From Actinomadura sp. 7K507 (GTDB lineage: Bacteria; Actinomycetota; Actinomycetes; Streptosporangiales; Streptosporangiaceae), in contig NZ_SMKK01000046.1 of assembly GCF_004348425.1 (NCBI RefSeq), forward strand, positions 1 to 45,486: a stretch of DNA of 45,486 nt, in the 5' to 3' direction. The translations under genes and the position numbers were made by a program. The stretch's first letter is position 1. Every line of letters begins with the position of its first letter. Under the pieces are notes generated by a model. The model saw nothing but the letters and a program-made list of their open reading frames with translations. It did not search any database and was not told where the DNA came from. Below, piece after piece: positions 26,001 to 32,500 of this stretch.

Positions 26001-26300
26001 GGTGCGCAGGATCTCGTGCCGCCGGACGATCTCGTCGACCGCGTGCCGCAGCGCCGGCCCGGCAAGCCTGCCCCGCAGCCGCAGGACGATGAACATGTTG
26101 TAGGACGCGTCGTCCGGGTCGAACTTCTGGAGGAACCACAACCGTTCCTGGCCCGCGGTCAGCGGGACCGGGGTGCCGTCGTCCGCCCGCCGGGGGATGC
26201 CCGGCTCCCGCGCCCCGGGCGGGGCGGCGCCCAGCCTGCGTTCGAGCGCGGCCCGCTGCTCCGGGCTCAGCTTGGCCAGGCGCTCACTCAGGTCGCTCAT
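22980..26300 (-). CDS. NRPS module, C-A-PCP, A substrate unassigned
   Basis: A 1106-residue single module. An N-terminal docking-like stretch (SERLAKLSPEQRAALERRL) precedes C (about 45-480) with intact HHIVADG near 175. A is about 500-990 with TSGTTGRPKG near 652. PCP has GGHSL near 1037. A 40-residue acidic/basic tail ends in LTDEEARARLDSGQ. Pocket residues read by eye are D-T-E-D-L-L-T-I-I-K. Acidic residues at the positions equivalent to 239 and 278 suggest a basic side chain such as Lys, Orn or a diamino acid, but I cannot assign it. ATG 26300 overlaps the preceding stop (ATGA); the open frame continues upstream without homology. Last gene of the minus operon; no TE. Confidence 0.9.
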   Translation of the reverse strand: MSDLSERLAKLSPEQRAALERRLGAAPPGAREPGIPRRADDGTPVPLTAGQERLWFLQKFDPDDASYNMFIVLRLRGRLAGPALRHAVDEIVRRHEILRTRFPAAGDGRPVQEVGAGARVEPERLDLTGLPAGEREARARELVADRTNRPFDLERGPLLRTHLLRLGEDHHVLCAVLHHIVADGWSLKVFLSELSELYGAALDGRPSPLPPPPIQYGDFAAWRRARREQGADGDQLAFWSGALAGAPTLEIPTDRPRPAVRTSAGDHVALVLPAELAGRLERVGRTRRATLFMTVLAAFQVLLSRHAGQDDVCVGSVVAGRDRPELGPLIGFFPNTIVLRGDLSGDPSFGELLDRTRGTALDAFAHQDLPFEELITALGARRDTGRTPLFQAMFAMQDAEAATADLPGLACEPFEPGVRQAKFDLMLDVTRRPEDMLAFLSYNRDLWDRATMERMAGHFRRLLELVADGGDPSLSTLYREMLGDEERRTLLTFASGPRPASSPVAPDAPDESLSRQAARTPGAVAVRQQGRTLTYAELDARAGRLAGALRAAGAGPGTVVGVCGERSPDLVAALFAVQRAGAAYLPLDPAHPPARLEYMVRDSGAALLLTDGSAHVPGVAALPLDAEDTAGPAPSTAAAAADLAYVCYTSGTTGRPKGVEVERRALASRVRRMRDDYGLGAGDRVLQFASIGFDTHAEEIYPALASGAALVLPPAGMPLPDFFGTSEGAALTVLDLPTSYWLELVSHGERIRWPEGLRLLILGADPLPGAALAAWARLGRTGVRLVNTYGPTETTIIATSAELDPGRAEERPPIGRPLPGTRVHLLDGGLDPVPIGAAGEVCVGGDGVARGYRGRPATTAERFVPDPFGPPGGRLYRTGDLARYRPDGALEFLGRADDQVKLRGYRIEPAEIESVLLEHPQVAGAAVVVREDLPGDPRLTAYVVAQAGARPWADELRGHLGRVLPAYMLPAAFVPLDRLPLTPNGKLDRAGLPAPERGSRDREHTPPETAAEDLVAEIWCEVLGIDRAGTSDDFFDLGGHSLLATKVTARLGATLELDVPVRTVFAHRTLRDLAAEVERLLAEEIDRLTDEEARARLDSGQLGDQA

Positions 26301-29300
26301 GGTCCGGGCTCCCCGGCGACGTCGTCCAGCAGCCGGTCGAGGTCCTGCCCGCCGAGCCGACGTTCCAGGATCTCCAGGGCGTACCCCTCGACCGTGGTGA
26401 TCTCGAAGCAGCGGCGGAGGGGCAGCTCCACGCCGAAGGCCGCGCGGACGCGGTTGATCAGCTCCACCACCAGCATGGAGTGGCCGCCCAGCTCGAAGAA
26501 GTCGTCCAGCGCCCCGACCCGGTCCCGGCCGAGCAGGTCCCGCCAGATCGCGCACAGCTCCTCCTCCATGGGGGTGCCGGGGGCCCGGTAGCCGGTTCCG
26601 AGCGTCCGGCGCCCGGCGCCCGCGGGGGAGGGGAGCGCCGCCCGGTCGAGCTTGCCGCTGGACCCGGCCGGCAGCGCCTCCACCGGCACGAACGCCTGCG
26701 GGATCACGGTCGGGGGCAGCCTGCGGGACAGGTGGTCGCGCAGCACCTTGGTGATGTCGCCCGGGTCGCCGGACCACACCGCGTAGGCGACGAGGCCCGG
26801 CCCGCCGGGGGCGTCCTCGCGGAGCGCCGCCGCCGCCCGCTCCACCCGCGAGTGCTCCGCCAGCGCCGTCTCGATCTCGCCCAGTTCAACGCGGACGCCG
26901 TGCGCTTTGACCTGGGTGTCGGCGCGGCCGAGGAACTCGATCGCGCCGTCGGCCCGCCGCCGGGCCAGGTCGCCGGTCCGGTAGAGCCGCGAGCCCGGCG
27001 GGCCGAACGGGTCGGGGACGAACGACGCCGCGGTGCGCCCGGGCCGCCCGTGGTAGCCCCGGGCGAGCTGGACGCCCGCGATGTGCAGTTCGCCCGGCAT
27101 CCCGGCCGGGACCGGCGCCATCCGCTCGTCCAGGACGTACAGCGCGGTGTTGGGCACGGGACGGCCGATCGGGACGGGCCCGGACGCCCGCGGTTCGCAC
27201 CGCCAGGCGCTGACGTCGATGGCGGCCTCGGTCGGCCCGTACAGGTTGTGGAGTGCGGCGTCCGGGAGCCGGTCGGCGAAGCGGGCGGCCAGGTCGCGGG
27301 GCAGCTCCTCGCCGCTGCAGATCACTTGGCGCAGCGACCGGCACTCCTCGACGCCCTCGGCGGCCAGGAACGACGCCAGCATCGAGGGCACGAAATGCGC
27401 GGTCGTCACCCGCCGCTCCTTGATGAGGTCGCGCAGGTAGGACGGGTCCCGGTGGCCTCCGGGCGTGGCGAGGGCGAGGGCGGCGCCGCAGACCGGCGGC
27501 AGGCACAGCTCCCACACCGAGACGTCGAAGCTGATCGGGGTCTTGTGCAGGACGACCGCGCCCGGAGGGTGGGAGCGCCGCATCCACTCCAGCCGGTTGA
27601 CGATCGCCTCGTGGGTGGTGACGACGCCCTTCGGCCTGCCGGTCGTCCCGGAGGTGTAGAGGAGGTAGGCGGCGTCGCCGGGGCGGTTGACCCGTGCGGG
27701 CTCGCCGTCGGGCAGGTCGCGCCACGCGGCGTCCTCGTCGAGGGGTACGAGCCGGGCGGGCAGGTTGCGCAGGCGGCCGGACAGGTGCGACTGGGTGAGC
27801 ACGAGGCGGGCCCCGCTGTCGGCCACCAGGGCGGCGAGCCGCTGCCAGGGATGGTCGGAGTCGAGCGGCGTGTAGACGCCGCCGGCCTTGAGCACCGCCA
27901 GCACGCCGGCCACGAGTTCGGGAGAGCGTTCGGCGCAGACCGCGACGGGCGTCTCGGGGCCGACGCGCTGGGAGCGCAGCCAGTGCGCCAGCCGGTTGGC
28001 GCGGGCGTGCAGTTCGCCGGAGGAGAGCGTGCCGCCGTCCGGCGCGATGACGGCCGTGGAGCCGTCCGGTGCGGCACCGGTCAACAGGTCGCCGAGGACC
28101 GTGCCGGCGCCGAGCGGCATCGAGGGGCCGCGGGAGGCGGCCAGGATCCGCTCGCGTTCCCCCGCGTCCATCAGCGGCAGCGCGGAGATCGGCCGGTCGG
28201 GATCCCGCACCGCCGCGGCGAGGAATTCCTGGAACCAGCCCGCGAGCCGTTCTGCCGTTCCGGCGTCGAACAGGTCGGTGGCGTACTCCAGCCGCCCGTG
28301 CATCCTGCCCTCGCGGACGTTGAGGTCCAGGCTCAGGTCGACCTTGGTGGTGCCGTTGGCGATCTGCCCCCGGGTGTCGGACGGGACGAGGTTGAACGCC
28401 ACCTGGAACAGCGGCGGACGGCTGAGGTCACGCTGCGGCCGCAGGGCCTCGACCAGCCGCTCGAAGGGCATCTCCTGGTGGTCGATCGCGTCCAGCAGGG
28501 TGCCCCGCACCCGCCGCGCCGCCTCCCGGAAGGACGGGTCGCCGGACAGGTCCGTGCGGATGAGGACGGCGTTGACGAACATCCCGATCAGGGGTTCGAG
28601 CTCCGGCAGCACCCGTCCGGACATCGGGCAGCCGACGGTGATGTCGTCCCGCCCGGCCCAGCGCGCCAGCACCGCCTTGAACGCGCCCAGCAGCGCCATG
28701 AACGGGGTCACGCCCAGCGCCTTGGCCAGCCGGTCGACCCGCGCGGTCAGCTCGGGCGGCAGCGAGAACAGGTGCAGTCCGCCGCCGTAGGTGCGGACGG
28801 CGGGGCGGGGGCGGTCGGCCGGCAGGCCGAGGTCGGCGGGCAGGCCGTCCAGGCGCCGCCGCCAGTACCGCAGTTCCCCGGCCAGGAATTCGTCGGTGAG
28901 CCGGCCGCACTGCCAGGCGGCGTAGTCGGCGTACTGGATCCGCAGTTCGGGCAGGTCCGGGGGGCGCCCGGCGGCCGCCGCGGCCAGGACCTCGTACAGC
29001 TCGTCGACGAAGATCGCCGAGGAGGCGCCGTCGAAGACCGTGTGGTCGCAGATCCACACCAGCCGCAGGTCGTCCTCGTCCAGGCGGACCAGCCGGGCCC
29101 GCCACAGCGGTGCGGTGTCCAGCGCGAACGGCCGGCCCGCGTCGTCGCGGGCGATCCGGTCGAACTCGGCCTCCCGCTCCGGGGCGGGCAGCGCGCCGAG
29201 ATCCGTGGTGGCGAGGGCGGCCGGCACCCCGGCGTGGACGAGCTGGACGACCTGCCCGTCCCGGAAGTCGAACGTGGTGCGCAGCGGTTCGTGCCGCTTC

Positions 29301-29458
29301 GCCAGCGCCGCCAGCGCACCCTCGACCAGTTCGGGGTCCGCGTCCCGCGGCATCGGCATCCACAGGCAGACGTTGTAGACCGCGAGGTCGGGCTCGAACC
29401 GGCTGAGGAACCACATCCGCTCCTGACCGGACGAGACGGGGAAGACGTCGACGCTCAT
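26297..29458 (-). CDS. NRPS module, C-A(Ser)-PCP
   Basis: A 1053-residue module. It starts directly with the C domain (FPVSSGQERMWFLSRFEPD), whose active site reads DHTVFDG near residue 137: the first His of HHxxxDG is Asp, the catalytic second His is kept. A domain has TSGTTGRPKG near 602 and SFDVSVWEL near 646. Pocket residues read D-V-W-H-I-S-L-I-D-K, matching serine codes I recall within one position. PCP has GGHSM near 991. A short C-terminal extension (LERRLGGQDLDRLL) may dock. ATG 29458 follows AGGAAGGG and overlaps the stop of the mini-ORF 29455-29514. Downstream coupling to the last NRPS is ATGA. Confidence 0.92.
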   Translation of the reverse strand: MSVDVFPVSSGQERMWFLSRFEPDLAVYNVCLWMPMPRDADPELVEGALAALAKRHEPLRTTFDFRDGQVVQLVHAGVPAALATTDLGALPAPEREAEFDRIARDDAGRPFALDTAPLWRARLVRLDEDDLRLVWICDHTVFDGASSAIFVDELYEVLAAAAAGRPPDLPELRIQYADYAAWQCGRLTDEFLAGELRYWRRRLDGLPADLGLPADRPRPAVRTYGGGLHLFSLPPELTARVDRLAKALGVTPFMALLGAFKAVLARWAGRDDITVGCPMSGRVLPELEPLIGMFVNAVLIRTDLSGDPSFREAARRVRGTLLDAIDHQEMPFERLVEALRPQRDLSRPPLFQVAFNLVPSDTRGQIANGTTKVDLSLDLNVREGRMHGRLEYATDLFDAGTAERLAGWFQEFLAAAVRDPDRPISALPLMDAGERERILAASRGPSMPLGAGTVLGDLLTGAAPDGSTAVIAPDGGTLSSGELHARANRLAHWLRSQRVGPETPVAVCAERSPELVAGVLAVLKAGGVYTPLDSDHPWQRLAALVADSGARLVLTQSHLSGRLRNLPARLVPLDEDAAWRDLPDGEPARVNRPGDAAYLLYTSGTTGRPKGVVTTHEAIVNRLEWMRRSHPPGAVVLHKTPISFDVSVWELCLPPVCGAALALATPGGHRDPSYLRDLIKERRVTTAHFVPSMLASFLAAEGVEECRSLRQVICSGEELPRDLAARFADRLPDAALHNLYGPTEAAIDVSAWRCEPRASGPVPIGRPVPNTALYVLDERMAPVPAGMPGELHIAGVQLARGYHGRPGRTAASFVPDPFGPPGSRLYRTGDLARRRADGAIEFLGRADTQVKAHGVRVELGEIETALAEHSRVERAAAALREDAPGGPGLVAYAVWSGDPGDITKVLRDHLSRRLPPTVIPQAFVPVEALPAGSSGKLDRAALPSPAGAGRRTLGTGYRAPGTPMEEELCAIWRDLLGRDRVGALDDFFELGGHSMLVVELINRVRAAFGVELPLRRCFEITTVEGYALEILERRLGGQDLDRLLDDVAGEPGP

Positions 29459-29514
29459 ACGGTGCCCTTCCTGGGGGTGGGCCCCCAGACCCCTCGAACG
29501 GCTTCGCCGCTCAT
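29455..29514 (-). CDS. 19-codon mini-ORF bridging two synthetase genes
   Basis: Its ATG overlaps the stop of the NRPS-MFS gene (ATGA) and its TGA overlaps the ATG of the next NRPS (ATGA). It encodes a peptide ending PRKGTV; the preceding synthetase ends PRKETV. Both junctions have AGGAAGG followed by an ACCGTATGAGC start context, so the junction was probably duplicated. The interior carries a hairpin, CTGGGGG and CCCCCAG around 4 nt (29471-29488). It may only carry ribosomes across the gap; a functional peptide is not supported. Confidence 0.4.
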   Translation of the reverse strand: MSGEAVRGVWGPTPRKGTV

Positions 29515-32500
29515 ACGGTTTCCTTCCTCGGAGCAGCCGCTCCCGCGCGCTCGCGGAGGGCCTGGCGTCCGACCAGGTCGTCGGGCGGGGCGTCGGGGAC
29601 GTCCCGGTCGAACCGGCCCAGCGCCCTGGTCCGCATGGCCACCGTGACGGCCACCGCCATGAGCAGGCCCAGGACGAGGTACATCAGTCCGAGCCCGCGT
29701 CCCGTCCCGGTGCCGATCACCTGCCCGAAGGTGGGGGCCAGCGCGCCGTCCGCGGCCATCAGCGGCTCCAGCAGCCGCGCGCCGAGCGGCACGGCGACGG
29801 CGAAGCCCAGCGGCAGCGTGGACCAGGCGATCATCTGGTTGACCGCCAGGATCCGGCCGTGGAAGCGCTGCGGGAACTTGAGATGGATGAGCGTGACGTA
29901 GATGCCGTTGTGGACCGCCAGCCAGAAGTACAGGAAGAACGCGCACACCGCCACGAACACCGGGTCCGGCCGTATCCCGGTGAGCATCGCGAACGCGGCC
30001 AGCAGCAGCCCGGTCACCATCACGCCGTGGACGCGGCGCTCCCTGGGACCGCCCCAAACCGCGATCGCCAGCCCGCCCACGGCCACTCCGGCGCCGCCCA
30101 CGACCGCCACCTGCCCGGCGGTCGACACCGAACCGAATCCCAGCACCAGCGGTGAGAGCGACATCAGCAGCGGGGACAGCAGGACGTTGAACGCCGCGAA
30201 GAAGCAGAGCAGCGCCCGGATCGGACGGTGCCGCCACACCAGGCGGAACCCGTTGACCAGTTCCTCCCACAGCGTCTCCCGGCGCACCTGCCCCAGCCTC
30301 CTGGGGAACCGGACGAACGCCAGCACGGCGACGGCGACGAAGAAGCCGGTCACGCCCAGCACCAGGACGCCGCCCAGCCCGACGGTGGACAGCAGCCAGA
30401 CCGCCGCCAGCGGGGCGCCGAACTGCGCGATGCCGTTCACCATCTGGGCCACCCCGTTGGCGTGCCCGAGGAAGTGCTTCGGCACCAGCTGGGGGATCGC
30501 GGTGGTGTAGGCGAGCCGCTGGAAGACGAACACCACCGACAGGCAGGCGATCAGCGGGTAGACGTGCCAGATCCGCAGGGTGCCGGTCCACACCAGCGTG
30601 CCGAGGAACAGCTGCACCGCCCCGGCCGCGCCGTTGCTCCACAGCATGACGGTCCGGCGGCTCAGCCGGTCCACGACCGCTCCGGCCAGCGGGCCCGCCA
30701 GCACGCCCGGGACGATGGCCAGCGTCGCGAACAGCGCGAACCGGGCCAGCGACCCCGTGGTCAGGTAGATCCAGATCGGCAGGGCGAAGTCGGTGATGGC
30801 CGAACCGGTGATCGCCGCGAGCTGCGCCGCGGTGACCGCGAGGAAGCGGCGCGGACCGGGCTCGGGCGCGGCCCGCACGGCCGGCTCTCCGGGCCCGCCG
30901 CCGGGCCGGGTGCCGTCGTCGGCGTCCTCCAGCCACCAGGTGGCGGCGGGACCGCGCGCCTCCCGCCGCAGCGCTCCGGCGGTCCCGGCGGCCAGCGCGT
31001 CGTGCGTGCCGGCGACGATCTCGGCCGTCTCCTCGGCCCGGTACCGGACGAAGTAGTGCCCGGCCTCGTCCAGCACCACCAGCGCGACCGAGCCGGAGAG
31101 GAACCGCCACTCCCGGTAGCGCTCCTGGTACATGTCGGTGACGCCGTCCTGCGCGCCGACCAGCGAGATGATCGGAGCGCGCAGCGGCGCCACCCGCTCG
31201 TGCAGCAGCCGGGTGAAGTACTCCTCGGCGAGCACGGTGTCCCGGCGCATCGCCCTGGCCATGAACCGGACCTGCGCGTCCTCAAGGCCCGCCACGTCCG
31301 TGCCCAGCGCCCGCATCCGGATCTCGTACATACGGTCGCCCAGGACGCGCTCGCGCAGCCGCAGGACCGGGTCGGCGATCCGGCCGCGGGGGCGGGCGAA
31401 CGGGAAGATCGCGCCGAGGTAGACCGCCGTCACCTCGCGGCCCGCGGCCTCCAGCAGCCGGGCCAGCTCGACGGCCGGCGCGCCGCCGGCGCAGTGCCCG
31501 TACAGCGCGAGCGGACCGTCGACGCGCTCCAGGATCTCCGCCGCGCACCGCCGGGCGAGGTCCTCGACGGATTCCCCGGACCGCTCGCCTTCCAGGGACG
31601 GATCGCTGCCGGGGACGGCCACGGCGTACACCGCGCGGTCGTCCGGGAGGGCGCCGGCGAGGTCCCGGAAGGCCAGCGGCTGGCCGCCGGCGTACGGGAC
31701 GCAGACGTAGCTGAGCGTGCGCCGCCCCGGCGGCGGCGCCTTCAACTCGTGCAGCAGGCCGGAACCGCGCTCCCGCGGGTCTTCCAGGAGCCGCGCGAAC
31801 CGCCGCACGGTCGGGTTCCGGAAGAGGTCCATCACGCTCACCGACCAGTCCCCGCCGGCGAGGACGCGCCGCAGCCGGGTCAGCGCCTTGATCGCGGCGA
31901 GCGAATGCCCGCCGCTCTGGAAGAAGTCGTCGTCGGCGCCGAGGCCGGGGTCGCCCAGGACCTCCCGCCATACCTCCGCGACCGTCCGCTCCAGCTCCGT
32001 CGCGGGCTCGGCGGACGGCTCCGGGGACGCGGGCGAGGTGCCGGCGAGTTCCGCCGGGGGGACGGCCAGGGCGTTGCGGTCGACCTTGCCGTTGCGGCTG
32101 AGCGGCAGCCGCGGCAGCGTCCGGTACCGGCCGGGGACCATGTGGCCCGGCAGGATCCGGGCCAGGTGGGCGCGCAGCGCCGCCGCCGCGGGTTCGGCCC
32201 CGGGTGCGGCCACGACGTGCGCGACCAGCTCGCCGTCCTGCGCCGTGACGGCGCATTCGGCCACGTCCGGGTGGGCGGCCAGGTGCGCCTCGATCTCGCC
32301 GAGCTCGACCCGGTGGCCGCGGATCTTGATCTGCGCGTCCCGCCGGCCGCGGAACTCGATGACGCCGTCGGGGCCGAACCGTCCCAGGTCGCCGGTCCGG
32401 TACAGCCGTTCCCCGCTGGACGGGTGCCGCACGAACAGGGCCGCGGTGCGCTCGGGGTCCCGCCAGTAGCCGCGGGCGACGCCTGCGCCGCCGACGTACT

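Noticed and set aside
26301..26777. N-terminal extension of the last NRPS to 26777.
   Set aside because: The extra residues are the out-of-frame shadow of the neighbouring PCP; ATG 26300 with ATGA coupling gives a normal module start.
26480..29647. Very long open frame on the plus strand, antisense to an NRPS (also 23100-26591 and 30228-33908 on plus, 17771-21226 on minus).
   Set aside because: These are mirror frames produced by high third-position GC of the real synthetase genes; the translations are low-complexity and lack any domain.
29511..30870. A separate MFS transporter gene.
   Set aside because: No stop, ribosome site or plausible start separates it from the TE; the frame is continuous with the NRPS.
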